64,000 bases of DNA from JAEUHQ01 sp964538915 (GTDB lineage Bacteria; Planctomycetota; UBA1135; UBA2386). Below, one piece after another: positions 38,363-46,945 of this stretch (the stretch's first letter is position 1; each line of letters begins with the position of its first letter). The notes beneath the pieces are model-generated. The model was given only the letters and a program-made list of their open reading frames with translations. It searched no databases and was not told where the DNA came from. Position numbers and translations under genes: made by a program. The stretch is taken from positions 1 to 64,000 of the forward strand of contig CAZIFB010000020.1 in assembly GCA_964538915.1 (NCBI GenBank), in the 5' to 3' direction.

Positions 38363-39358
38363 ATGACCACGCGCCTCACCCTCAGCGAACAGTTCTTCCG
38401 CGATCAAGCCAGCCACAATGCGAGCGGTGGCCTGTCGTCCGTGCTCAACCGCTTCAGCCTCGTCGCGAGGATGCTCGCGAGCGAGATCATGCGGGCCGGC
38501 TTCGTCGGCAAGCTCGGCTACGCGGGCGGCACGAACGTGCAGGGCGAGGACGTCCGCGCGCTCGACGTCATCAGCAACGATGCGGTGCTGCAGGTCTTCG
38601 AGAGCATCCCGATGGTCGCCGGGATCGCGAGCGAGGAAATGGAGGACGTGCATCTCCTTCCCGGCGGCGAGAACGGCAAGTACGTCATCACCGTCGATCC
38701 CCTCGATGGATCGGGCAACGTCGACGTGGCCGGTCAGATGGGGACGATCTTCGGCATCTACCGCCGCGTGAGCACGGCCGGGAAGGCGACGCTCGCCGAC
38801 TTCCTGCAGCCCGGCCGCGACCTCGTGGCCGCCGGCTACGTGCTCTACGGACCGTGCACGATGCTGGTCTACTCCGCGGGTGGGCCGGTGAACGGCTTCA
38901 CGCTGGATCGTTCGATCGGCACGTTCTTCCTCACGCACCCGAACCTGCGGATCCCCGAAGGCGCGGGGTCCTACTCGGTGAACGAGGCGAACGAGGGCAA
39001 GTGGGACGCCAACACCCAGGCGATGGTGCGCGCGTTCCGCCGCCAGGAGACGACCTGTGGCAAACGGTCGGCGCGCTACGCGGGTGCGCTCGTCGGCGAC
39101 TTCCACCGCACACTGCTGAAGGGCGGTGTCTACATGTATCCGGGCGAGGCGAAGAAGCCGGAAGGCAAGCTGCGGCTGCTCTACGAGAACGCGCCGCTCG
39201 CGTTCGTCTGTGAGAAGGCGGGTGGTGCCGCGACGGACGGCGTTCGTCGGATTCTCGACATCCAGCCGGAGAAGCTGCACCAGCGCACTCCGCTCTATCT
39301 CGGCAGCAAAGGCGACGTCGAGGAAGCGGGGCGCCGCCTCACTGGCGCCACGAAGTAG
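38363..39358 (+). CDS. fbp: class I fructose-1,6-bisphosphatase
   Basis: A 331-residue gluconeogenic enzyme that removes the 1-phosphate from fructose 1,6-bisphosphate. Recognisable features are the N-terminal LSEQFFRDQA..., GTNVQGEDVRALDVISND, the metal site VDPLDGSGNVDV, the YGPCTMLVYSAG segment and the substrate site ARYAGALVGDFHRTLLKGG followed by YP. The metal motif reads DPLDGSGNVD, where most class I enzymes have DPLDGSSNID; the metal-liganding Asp residues and Leu-Asp-Gly are intact. Length is normal. Confidence 0.94.
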   Translation: MTTRLTLSEQFFRDQASHNASGGLSSVLNRFSLVARMLASEIMRAGFVGKLGYAGGTNVQGEDVRALDVISNDAVLQVFESIPMVAGIASEEMEDVHLLPGGENGKYVITVDPLDGSGNVDVAGQMGTIFGIYRRVSTAGKATLADFLQPGRDLVAAGYVLYGPCTMLVYSAGGPVNGFTLDRSIGTFFLTHPNLRIPEGAGSYSVNEANEGKWDANTQAMVRAFRRQETTCGKRSARYAGALVGDFHRTLLKGGVYMYPGEAKKPEGKLRLLYENAPLAFVCEKAGGAATDGVRRILDIQPEKLHQRTPLYLGSKGDVEEAGRRLTGATK

Positions 39359-39434
39359 CGCGAGCCGCGCCGCCCGGGGGGCGGGGCGGGCCCTTCTCGA
39401 GATGTCGCAGCGGGCTGGATGCGGTAGCTCGCGC

Positions 39435-39534
39435 NNNNNNNNNNNNNNNNNNNNNNNNNNNNNNNNNNNNNNNNNNNNNNNNNNNNNNNNNNNNNNNNNN
39501 NNNNNNNNNNNNNNNNNNNNNNNNNNNNNNNNNN
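39435..39534. other. assembly gap (100 N)
   Basis: A second placeholder of exactly 100 N, lying inside the 112-bp tandem repeat. The phase of repeats on either side does not fit a 100-base gap with whole units, so the true length differs. Confidence 0.98.
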
Positions 39535-39684
39535 CGTTGATCCGCGTTGCGACAGCTCCCAGGAGCTGCCGAGCCGCGCCGCCCGGAGGCGGGGCGGGCC
39601 CTTCTCGAGATGTCGCAGCGGGCTGGATGCGGTAGCTCGCGCGGAGCGTTGATCCGCGTTGCGACAGCTCCCAGGAGCTGCCGA

Positions 39685-39711
39685 GCCGCGCCGCCCGGAG
39701 GGCGGGGCGGC
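39685..39711 (-). terminator. hairpin at 3' end of kelch-protein gene
   Basis: Bases 39685-39696 pair with 39700-39711 over 12 positions with a single G-G mismatch and a 3-base loop, ending at the stop codon of the minus-strand gene. It is part of the 112-bp repeat. No U-tract follows. Confidence 0.4.
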
Positions 39712-41090
39712 TACGGCGCGCCGATGATCGCGCGCATGCCGCGACTCGTGCCGCCGACGCCGTTCACGGCGGTCTCGTCGGGGATCAGGATCTGCGAGTA
39801 GAACGGCAGATTCACGAGCGTCGGGTCGTTCGGCAGCGTCATCGTGGTGTCGGTCGTGCCGCCACCAGCGAGCGCGAGAGAGACGAAGTCGGGCGAAACG
39901 AGCACCGTGCAGCCCGCGAGGCCCAGGATCGATGCGTCGACGGGCAGCGGGATGCCCTGGTAGTTCTGGTTCGAAAGCCCCTGGAACACGATCACGGCGG
40001 CGGTGGTCTGCGGCAGGCCGGTCCAAGTGATCGTGTAGGTGAGCCCGGTCGTAGCCGGGATCGTCGCCGTTCCCTCGGCGACACCCACCGAGGTCGCGCA
40101 GCCTTCGCCGAACATGCCGGCGATCGCCGTGTTCTTGCCGGTGAACTCCCAGGTCTCGTTTCCGAAGGACGTGCCGACGCCGCCGAAGACGATGAACTTG
40201 TTGTTCTGTCCGTGGAACGCGCCGTAGGACTCGGTGGTCAAGGGCGTGCCGGTGGCGCCACCGACGAGGTCCCACGAACTGCCCGAGAACTCGTACGTCG
40301 CCTGTGTGTAGTTCGTGCCGTCGAAGCCGCCCGACATCACGATGCGCTTGCGCTTCGTGTCGTAGACGGACGACGTGCGGAAGAGCGTGGGCGCGCCGGT
40401 CGCGGGAGTGATGTGCTTCCAGTCGCTGCCGTCGAACTGCCAGGTGTCGCCGTAGAGGATGTCGAGATCGGCGTCGTAACCGCCGTACAGGATCGTGCGG
40501 TTGAGTGCGGCGTCGAACCGGAGCAGCATGTCCTCGCGCGGTGCCGGCGCGTGCGCGGTCGTGATCTGCGTCCAGTCCGTGCCGTCGAACTCCCACGTGT
40601 CGGCGATCGATCCGAGCAACGAGCGGCCACCGAAGAGCACCGCGCGGTTGCGCAGGGTGTCGTAGGCGAGGCCGTAGCGGAAACGCGGCGTCGGAGCGTG
40701 TGCGGTGGCTACTTGCGTCCAGACGGTTCCGGTCCACTGCCAGGTGTCGTTCGCGAGCGTCGTGATCGCCGGGGAACGGCCGCCGAACGTCAGCAGGCGG
40801 TTCAGGGTCGGGATGCGGACCATCTGGTGGCCCCAGCGGGGCAGGCCGCCGGCGGTCGTCAGGAGCTGCCACGTCGTCCCGTTGTAGCTCCACGTCTCGC
40901 CGAGGATCTGCGATGGCGTCTGGGTGAGGCCGCCATAGATGATCATCCGGTTGCCGTTGCCGTCGAAACCCATTGCCCCGGCGCGCCGCGCACCGGGCGA
41001 CACGGTCGGCGTGATCTTGACCCACGGGTTCTGCCCGGGCAGTGCGACGACGAGAGCAGCGGCGACGAGGAGGTACGGAATGCGTGCCAT
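39711..41090 (-). CDS. secreted kelch-repeat protein with C-terminal FG-GC/LVSP module
   Basis: A 459-residue exported protein (signal MARIPYLLVAAALVVALPG). Residues about 25-325 hold six kelch-like blades, each with a phrase like YGGLTQTPSQILGETWSYNG, FGGRSLLGSIADTWEFDG or YGGYDADLDILYGDTWQFDG, predicting a beta propeller. From residue 326 a separate module follows: FGEGC, QGIPLP, GCTVLVSP, NDPTLVNLPFYSQ and TSRGMRAI. It matches position by position the N-terminal module of the protein at 34325. The ATG at 41090 begins the signal peptide. A TACAGT element lies 57 bases upstream. Confidence 0.8.
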   Translation of the reverse strand: MARIPYLLVAAALVVALPGQNPWVKITPTVSPGARRAGAMGFDGNGNRMIIYGGLTQTPSQILGETWSYNGTTWQLLTTAGGLPRWGHQMVRIPTLNRLLTFGGRSPAITTLANDTWQWTGTVWTQVATAHAPTPRFRYGLAYDTLRNRAVLFGGRSLLGSIADTWEFDGTDWTQITTAHAPAPREDMLLRFDAALNRTILYGGYDADLDILYGDTWQFDGSDWKHITPATGAPTLFRTSSVYDTKRKRIVMSGGFDGTNYTQATYEFSGSSWDLVGGATGTPLTTESYGAFHGQNNKFIVFGGVGTSFGNETWEFTGKNTAIAGMFGEGCATSVGVAEGTATIPATTGLTYTITWTGLPQTTAAVIVFQGLSNQNYQGIPLPVDASILGLAGCTVLVSPDFVSLALAGGGTTDTTMTLPNDPTLVNLPFYSQILIPDETAVNGVGGTSRGMRAIIGAP

Positions 41091-41147
41091 GCGGGGAAGG
41101 CGGTCGGGAGGGCGCACGTTCGCGGGGACGGGCGAGCGGCGTGCAGA

Positions 41148-41153
41148 ACTGTA
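41148..41153 (-). promoter_or_regulatory. putative -10 element (TACAGT) of kelch-protein gene
   Basis: TACAGT on the minus strand in the context GGCTACAGTTC, 57 bases before the start at 41090. Confidence 0.35.
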
Positions 41154-41197
41154 GCCAGGACTGGCGGCAGTGCCTACGTGGTCTGCAGAATGTCCGG

Positions 41198-41902
41198 ATG
41201 ACGGAGCCCCTTCTGCGCGTCACGGTGCGCTGCTTCGCCTCGGTTCGAGAGGTCCTTGGCACCGACGCGATGCAGGTCGCAGTCGCGCCGGGAACCACGG
41301 TCGACGGACTTCGGCGACAACTCGTGGCGAATGCGCCCGCCCTCGCGCGGATTCCCGTCGCGTTTGCCGTGAACCGCGACTACGCCCGCCCCGACACGGT
41401 TCTGCGCGACGGCGACGAAGTGGCCTTCATCCCGCCGATCAGCGGTGGGGCTGGCGCCACGGACCTGTTCCGCTTCGACCTCGTACACGCGGACGTCGAT
41501 CCGCGGGCGCTGGAGGCCGAGTGCCGCACGGATCGCGACGGCGCGGTCGTGACGTTCGCCGGGGTGACCCGCGACCAGAACGAAGGCTCGGCGGTCGTGT
41601 CGCTGCGTTACGAGGCGTACGCGGAGATGGCGCAGAAGGTGATGTGCACGATTTTCGAGGATGCACTGGTCCGCTTCCAGATCACGCGCGCTCGCGTCGT
41701 GCATCGGCTCGGTGACGTGCCCGTCGGCAGCGCGTCGGTCGTCGTCGTCGTGTCGTCGCCCCATCGCGGTCCCGCGTTCGACGCGTGTCGCTTCCTGATG
41801 GACCGCCTGAAGAACGAGGTCCCGATCTGGAAGCTCGAGCAGTTGCGCGACGGAGATCGGGTGCGTTGGGTCGGCGATCTGCCGCGTCCGACGTCGACGT
41901 GA
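41198..41902 (+). CDS. MoaD-MoaE fusion, molybdopterin synthase
   Basis: A 234-residue fusion of both molybdopterin synthase subunits. Residues 1-84 are MoaD-like (ubiquitin fold, ending DEVAFIPPISGG). The usual free C-terminal Gly-Gly (83-84), which carries the thiocarboxylate, is buried and followed by AGATDLF. MoaE starts at about residue 91 with RYEAYAEMA, AVVTFAGVTRDQNEG, HRLGDVPVGSASV and the catalytic-Lys motif VPIWKLE. For activity the chain would have to be cleaved after Gly84, as described for mycobacterial MoaX. No other moa gene is adjacent. Confidence 0.9.
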   Translation: MTEPLLRVTVRCFASVREVLGTDAMQVAVAPGTTVDGLRRQLVANAPALARIPVAFAVNRDYARPDTVLRDGDEVAFIPPISGGAGATDLFRFDLVHADVDPRALEAECRTDRDGAVVTFAGVTRDQNEGSAVVSLRYEAYAEMAQKVMCTIFEDALVRFQITRARVVHRLGDVPVGSASVVVVVSSPHRGPAFDACRFLMDRLKNEVPIWKLEQLRDGDRVRWVGDLPRPTST

Positions 41903-41954
41903 GCCCGCGCCGCGACGTGGTGCGCGACCGTTGCGTCAGCTACAACAGCGCACG

Positions 41955-43448
41955 ATGAAGATCCGTACCGTGCCCGTTGCCGCTGGAAGTCGCGGCGACC
42001 TCGTCGCCGTTCTCGCTGCCGACGGAGTCGATCCCGACGCCGGCCCCGGACTGCAGCCTGCGGTCGCAGCGGCGAAGGCGACCGGCGATCTGAAGGCGTC
42101 GTTCCGGGCGACGAGCCTCTTCCATCAGCCGGCGAAGGCGCGCTGCCGTCGTCTCGCCTTCGTGGGACTGGGCAAGGTCGCGAGCCTCGACACGGAGCGT
42201 CTGCGGCGCGCTGCCGCCGTTGCGCAGGCGACCGCGGCACAACTCGGCGTCCAGGCGTTCTCGCTCGTCATCGGCGCCGCGAGCCTCGGGTCGCTGGATC
42301 GGGAAGCGGCGGGGCGCGCGATCGCCGAAGGGCTCGCGCTCGGCGAGTACTCGTACGAGGCGCCGCGGAAGGAGCGGAAGAAGCCGAGGGCCACGACGTG
42401 CAGCGTCGTGGCGGTCGGCCTCAGCAAGAAGGACGAACGCTCGTTCCAGCGCGGTGTGTCGCTCGGCTCCCTTGCCGCGGCAGCGACCGTTTTCGCGCGG
42501 GATCTGGAGAACCGGCCCGCGAACCTCTGCACCCCGACCGACCTGGGCAAGGCCGCTCGCGGGCTCGCAGGCGGGCGGATCCGCGTCCGTGTGTTCGACG
42601 AGCGTGCGATGGCGAAGTGGAGGATGGGGGCGCTGCTCGGTGTTGCGCGCGGCAGCACGGAGCCGCCGCGCTTCCTCGAACTCCGCTACCGCGCCCCGCG
42701 CAGGAAGGGCACCGTCTGCGTGATCGGCAAGGGACTGACGTTCGACACCGGCGGCATCAGCATCAAGCCCGCCGCGAAGATGGACGAGATGCGCTACGAC
42801 ATGTGCGGTGCCGGTGCGGTCCTCGGGCTGTTCCACGCGCTCGCGAACGGGGCACTCGGCGACCATCCGCTGCAGTACGACGTCGTCGGCCTCGTCGCTG
42901 CGACCGAGAACTGCATCGGACCCGACGCGCAGAAGCCTGGCGACGTCGTCACCGCGATGGACGGGCACACGATCGAAGTCCTCAACACGGATGCCGAAGG
43001 ACGCCTCGTGCTCGCCGACGCGATCTGCTACGCGAAGAAGTTCCATGCCCCGAAGCAGATCGTCGATCTCGCGACGCTGACCGGCGCCGTCGTCACCGCG
43101 CTCGGCCACGAAGTCGCGGGCGTCATGGGCAACGACCAGAAGCTGATCGACGCACTCGTGGCGGCGGGCAAGGCGGCCGACGAACCCCTGTGGCAGCTGC
43201 CGCTCTGGGACGTGCACAAGGACCAGATGAAGAGCAAGTTCGCGGACCTCGCGAACATCAACGGCGGGCAGCACGGCAACGGCTCGATCGCCGGCGGCGC
43301 GTTCCTGTCGTACTTCGCCGGCGACACACCTTGGGCGCACCTCGACATCGCGGGCACCGCGTACGGCGGCATCGCGAAGGACTACTACAAACACGGCGCC
43401 GCAGGCACGGCGGTGCGCACCCTGCTGCACTGGCTCCGCGCGATGTGA
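41955..43448 (+). CDS. pepA: leucyl aminopeptidase (M17)
   Basis: A 497-residue di-metal exopeptidase. The C-terminal catalytic domain shows GKGLTFDTGGISIKP (metal Lys/Asp), the family signature NTDAEGRLVLADA with metal-binding Asp and Glu, and the Arg of the bicarbonate site. The N-terminal macro-like domain spans about 1-175. It releases N-terminal residues in the cytoplasm, and E. coli PepA also binds DNA. The start at 41955 (MKIRTVPV) is preceded by TACAAC, a weak -10 candidate; the in-frame ATG eight codons earlier adds no similarity. Confidence 0.93.
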   Translation: MKIRTVPVAAGSRGDLVAVLAADGVDPDAGPGLQPAVAAAKATGDLKASFRATSLFHQPAKARCRRLAFVGLGKVASLDTERLRRAAAVAQATAAQLGVQAFSLVIGAASLGSLDREAAGRAIAEGLALGEYSYEAPRKERKKPRATTCSVVAVGLSKKDERSFQRGVSLGSLAAAATVFARDLENRPANLCTPTDLGKAARGLAGGRIRVRVFDERAMAKWRMGALLGVARGSTEPPRFLELRYRAPRRKGTVCVIGKGLTFDTGGISIKPAAKMDEMRYDMCGAGAVLGLFHALANGALGDHPLQYDVVGLVAATENCIGPDAQKPGDVVTAMDGHTIEVLNTDAEGRLVLADAICYAKKFHAPKQIVDLATLTGAVVTALGHEVAGVMGNDQKLIDALVAAGKAADEPLWQLPLWDVHKDQMKSKFADLANINGGQHGNGSIAGGAFLSYFAGDTPWAHLDIAGTAYGGIAKDYYKHGAAGTAVRTLLHWLRAM

Positions 43449-43529
43449 TCCGCGCCGGCCGCGGCGGCGGGTTGCCCGGCCAGTCCGTGGTTGCGGCGGT
43501 GGCCATGATGCGATGCACTCTCGGCTGCC

Positions 43530-45473
43530 ATGGCCGATCCCCTCGTCCCGACCAAGCCCCGCATCGTGCGCCGTGCGCACGTCACGTCGTTCGAGCACTA
43601 CCAGCGGCTCTACGCGGAGTCACTGCAGGACACTTCGGGGTTCTGGCGGCGCCAGGCACAACGAGTGCACTGGTTCCATCCGTTCGAGCGTGCGTTCGAG
43701 CAGGACTTCGCGCGGGCCGAGGTCGGCTGGTTCCTCGGCGGGAAGCTGAATGCGAGCTTCAACTGCATCGACCGCCACCTGGTCGAGCGGCCCGAGCAGA
43801 CCGCCATCCTCTGGGTCCTCGACGAGCCTGGCCATTACCGCCACATCACGTACCGAGAGCTGCACGAGAAGGTCGGCCGTCTCGCCAACGTGCTGCGTCG
43901 CCACGGCGTGAAGAAGGGTGACCGCGTCTGCATCTACCTGCCGATGATGCCGGAGGCCGTCTACGCGATGCTCGCGTGCGCGCGGATCGGTGCCGTGCAC
44001 AGCGTGGTGTTTGCCGGGTTCTCCGCCGAGTCGCTGCGCGATCGCATCGCCGACGCCGAGTGTCGCGTCGTCATCACGGCCAACGAAGGGCTGCGCGGGG
44101 GGAAGACGATCCCTCTGAAGGACACCGTCGACGCGGCCATCGCGGAGCTTGCGGTCCACACGGTGCTCGTGGCGCGGCGCACGGACGCGACCGTGAACAT
44201 GAAGAAAGGACGCGACCTGTGGCTCGTCGAGGAGATGGACAGGCAGCGCGCGTACAGCCCCGTCGAGTGGATGGACAGCGAGGATCCGCTGTTCGTTCTC
44301 TACACGTCCGGTTCGACGGGCAAGCCGAAGGGGCAACTGCACACGACCGGCGGCTACCTCGTCTACGCCTCGTACACGCACCAGATGGTCTTCGATTGGC
44401 ACCCGGGCGACGTGCACTTCTGTGCGGCGGACGTCGGCTGGGTCACCGGCCACAGCTACATCGTGTACGGACCCCTCGCGAACGGTGCGACGACGGTGTT
44501 GTTCGAGAGCACGCCGCTGTACCCGGATGCGAGCCGCTACTGGCAGGTGGTCGACGACGTCCAGGCGACGATCTTCTACACCGCGCCGACGGCGCTGCGC
44601 GCGCTCCTGCGTTTCGGTGACGAGCCCGTGCGGAAGCACCGGCGCGACAGCATTCGTGTGCTCGGTTCGGTGGGAGAGCCGATCAATCCCGAAGTGTGGC
44701 AGTGGTACCACGACGTCGTCGGTGAGAAGCGTTGCGCGGTGGTGGACACGTGGTGGCAGACGGAGACCGGCGGCATCCTGATCTCCGCGTTGCCGGGTGC
44801 GACGCCGTGCAAGCCCGGTTCGGCGACGTTTCCGTTGCCCGGTGTGCGCCCGGTCATCGTCGACGACCAGGGCAAGGTGCTCGGCGGCAACGGCGTCACG
44901 GGCAACCTGTGCCTCGAAGGCAGCTGGCCAGGGCAGGCGCGCACGATCCTCAACGACCACGCGCGGTTCCAGCAGACGTACTTCTCGACCTACCCGGGGC
45001 TCTACTTCACGGGCGACGGGTGTCGCCGCGACGAGGACGGCTACTACTGGATCACCGGTCGCGTGGACGACGTGCTGAACGTGGCTGGCCATCGTCTCGG
45101 CACCGCCGAGATCGAGAGCGCGTTGGTCGCGCACGAGTTCTGCGCCGAGGCCGCGGTGGTGGGCTTCCCGCACGACATGAAGGGGCAGGGCATCTACGCG
45201 TACGTGATCGCGGGCAAACCGGCCGACGGCGTGCCGGCGAGCGAGATCGAAGCCGTGCTGAAGCAGCAGGTGCGCAAGGTGATCTCGCCGATCGCGACGC
45301 CCGATCGGATCCAGGTCGTTCCGGGTCTGCCGAAGACCCGCAGCGGGAAGATCATGCGCCGCATCCTGCGCAAGATCGCCGAGGGCAACTACACCGAACT
45401 CGGGGACATCACCACGCTGGCGGAACCGCAGGTCGTCGAGCAGATCGTGCAGGGCCATCGGGCGCAGCGATGA
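43530..45473 (+). CDS. acs: acetyl-CoA synthetase
   Basis: A 647-residue AMP-forming ligase making acetyl-CoA from acetate, ATP and CoA. The P-loop is YTSGSTGKPKG. The middle motif WWQTETGGILISALPG includes the Trp that sizes the acyl pocket for acetate. YFTGDGCRRDEDGYYWITGR marks the hinge Asp/Arg region, and the C-terminal KTRSGKIMRR holds the catalytic, acetylatable Lys. Length matches Acs. The stop overlaps the ATG of the small membrane protein gene. Confidence 0.95.
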   Translation: MADPLVPTKPRIVRRAHVTSFEHYQRLYAESLQDTSGFWRRQAQRVHWFHPFERAFEQDFARAEVGWFLGGKLNASFNCIDRHLVERPEQTAILWVLDEPGHYRHITYRELHEKVGRLANVLRRHGVKKGDRVCIYLPMMPEAVYAMLACARIGAVHSVVFAGFSAESLRDRIADAECRVVITANEGLRGGKTIPLKDTVDAAIAELAVHTVLVARRTDATVNMKKGRDLWLVEEMDRQRAYSPVEWMDSEDPLFVLYTSGSTGKPKGQLHTTGGYLVYASYTHQMVFDWHPGDVHFCAADVGWVTGHSYIVYGPLANGATTVLFESTPLYPDASRYWQVVDDVQATIFYTAPTALRALLRFGDEPVRKHRRDSIRVLGSVGEPINPEVWQWYHDVVGEKRCAVVDTWWQTETGGILISALPGATPCKPGSATFPLPGVRPVIVDDQGKVLGGNGVTGNLCLEGSWPGQARTILNDHARFQQTYFSTYPGLYFTGDGCRRDEDGYYWITGRVDDVLNVAGHRLGTAEIESALVAHEFCAEAAVVGFPHDMKGQGIYAYVIAGKPADGVPASEIEAVLKQQVRKVISPIATPDRIQVVPGLPKTRSGKIMRRILRKIAEGNYTELGDITTLAEPQVVEQIVQGHRAQR

Positions 45474-46036
45474 GTCCGCCGGCGGGGGCGATCGGCGCCG
45501 GTCGGGGCGAGCCGGCGCGCATCGAACTGCGCTTGCGCACGCTCGATCAGCTGTTCGACTCCCTCGATCCCGCGCCGTTCCACGAGAAGGACCTCGACCG
45601 CGACGCCGAGGACTTCATCGTCAGCTGGGCGCGGGAGTATCCGCCGGACCAGCCGCTGGTGTTCCGCCTCCATCTGCCGGAGAGCCAGAACCGGGACCAG
45701 CCCGAGGTCACCGTGCGGAACGCGATCTTCAACTACTTCACGTATCGCGCGGGTCTCGCGAGGCTCGAAGTGCGGCGCACGCTCCAGCAGGGCAGGGCCA
45801 GTCTGGCGATCGGAATCGTGTTCCTCGCTTCCTGCATGGCCGCGCGCGAACTCCTGCGCAGCACGTTCGCCGCCGACTGGACGCGGTTCCTCGAGGAGGG
45901 CCTCCTGATCGTCGGCTGGGTCGCCATGTGGCGTCCGCTCGAACTCCTTCTCTACGACTGGTGGCCGCTCATGCGTCGGCACCGTACGTACGAGAACCTC
46001 GCCCGTATGCGGGTCGAGGTTCTCTACTCGCCGTAG
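45470..46036 (+). CDS. membrane protein of unknown function coupled to acs
   Basis: A 188-residue protein overlapping the acs stop (ATGA). The N-terminal ~110 residues are soluble and acidic, including RTLDQLFDSLDPAPFHEKDL and ARLEVRRTLQQGRASL. Two hydrophobic helices follow (SLAIGIVFLASCMAARELL and FLEEGLLIVGWVAMWRPLEL) with a WWPLMRRHRTYENLARM cytoplasmic tail. Its arrangement resembles a family of small bacterial membrane proteins that share the LDPSPF..KDLD start, but no function was recognised. Confidence 0.7.
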   Translation: MSPPAGAIGAGRGEPARIELRLRTLDQLFDSLDPAPFHEKDLDRDAEDFIVSWAREYPPDQPLVFRLHLPESQNRDQPEVTVRNAIFNYFTYRAGLARLEVRRTLQQGRASLAIGIVFLASCMAARELLRSTFAADWTRFLEEGLLIVGWVAMWRPLELLLYDWWPLMRRHRTYENLARMRVEVLYSP

Positions 46037-46051
46037 CGACGTCGGCGCTCG

Positions 46052-46894
46052 TCAGAACGCCGTCGAGAGGCCGAACGACAGGACGAACGCGCTCGCGTCG
46101 CCGTGGTTGACCGTCTCGTTGTTGTCGCCGAGCAGCAGCGCGTGCAGCGCGAGCGTGCCCGACCAGGGGCCGAGGCGCGACGGCAGGAACGGCAGCGGCG
46201 AGCTCGCGGTGATGCCGATGTCCACGAAGCCGAGGAAGTCGTCGTCGCCCGTGCCGTACTCGTAGTAGTCCGAGAGGCTGAGGCCGACGGTCACCGGCAC
46301 CGACACCGTGACGTCGAGGTCGCCGAGCTTGCCGACCGCGAACGCGGGCTCGATACCGACCTGGCCGTACGTGCCGACGTGCGAGCCGGCATCGGCCTGG
46401 CCGTCGACTTCGAATGCGACGACGAGGTTCGGCTTCAGCGCGAGGCTGTCGCTCAGGAGGCCCGTGTCGTCGAAGCCGACGGAGAACGCGAGTTCCTCGA
46501 CGGTGCCGAACGTGCCGTTCGGGCTGTGGTAGACGGTGTACGTCGCGCCGGCCGTGAAGCGGTCTCCGAGGCGGGTGTTCAGCGACGCGTAGAAGTCGCT
46601 CTCGTACCAGATGCCGCCCGCGCCGCCCGTCGGGCCGTCGTGCAGGCTGTTCCAGAGGCCGAACACGAGGTCGACGCTCTTCAGGCCCTCGTCGGCCGTG
46701 TGCAGGTTGTAGCCGAGTTCGACCCACGGCTGCGAGATGACGCCCTGGTTCTCCTGCAGGATGCCGCGGAAGAAGTAGGCGGTCGTGAAGTCGACGCCCA
46801 TCGACCCGGAGACGAACTTCTCGGGGGCGCCCTGTTCCTGGGCCATCACGGGTGCCGCGAGTGCGGCGCAGGTCAACACGAGACGGAAACGCAT
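46052..46894 (-). CDS. outer-membrane beta-barrel protein, TorF/Gcw_chp-like
   Basis: A 280-residue exported protein (signal MRFRLVLTCAALAAPVMA) with alternating hydrophobic strands throughout and a C-terminal Phe (FGLSTAF), typical of barrel targeting. The first strand reads VDFTTAYFFRGILQENQG, the pattern of the Gcw_chp/TorF putative porin family (DxxSxYxFRGxSQ). A GAGG box 7 bases upstream of the ATG is a good ribosome binding site. Gene orientation is shared with the MCP gene, but the 51-base gap does not prove an operon. Confidence 0.75.
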   Translation of the reverse strand: MRFRLVLTCAALAAPVMAQEQGAPEKFVSGSMGVDFTTAYFFRGILQENQGVISQPWVELGYNLHTADEGLKSVDLVFGLWNSLHDGPTGGAGGIWYESDFYASLNTRLGDRFTAGATYTVYHSPNGTFGTVEELAFSVGFDDTGLLSDSLALKPNLVVAFEVDGQADAGSHVGTYGQVGIEPAFAVGKLGDLDVTVSVPVTVGLSLSDYYEYGTGDDDFLGFVDIGITASSPLPFLPSRLGPWSGTLALHALLLGDNNETVNHGDASAFVLSFGLSTAF

Positions 46895-46945
46895 CGGAGT
46901 ACCTCGATCGGTTTGGAGTGGTTCGGGGGGATGACGCGCTCGCGA

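Larger units (their letters stand above)
39362..39711. repeat. 112-bp tandem repeat with hairpins, interrupted by gap
   Basis: One unit is complete at 39571-39682. A partial unit lies left of the gap (39362-39434), the tail of another follows the gap (39535-39570), and a final partial unit starts at 39683. Each unit includes a GC hairpin (GCCGCGCCGCCC ... GGGCGGGGCGGC type) and a longer imperfect stem formed by TGTCGCA-GCGG and CCGC-GT-TGCGACA. The array separates the convergent fbp and kelch genes; true copy number is hidden by the gap. Confidence 0.85.

Noticed and set aside
39362..39711. The 112-bp repeats as an insertion sequence end or attachment site
   Set aside because: There is no transposase or integrase gene, no target-site duplication was noticed, and the units are tandem.
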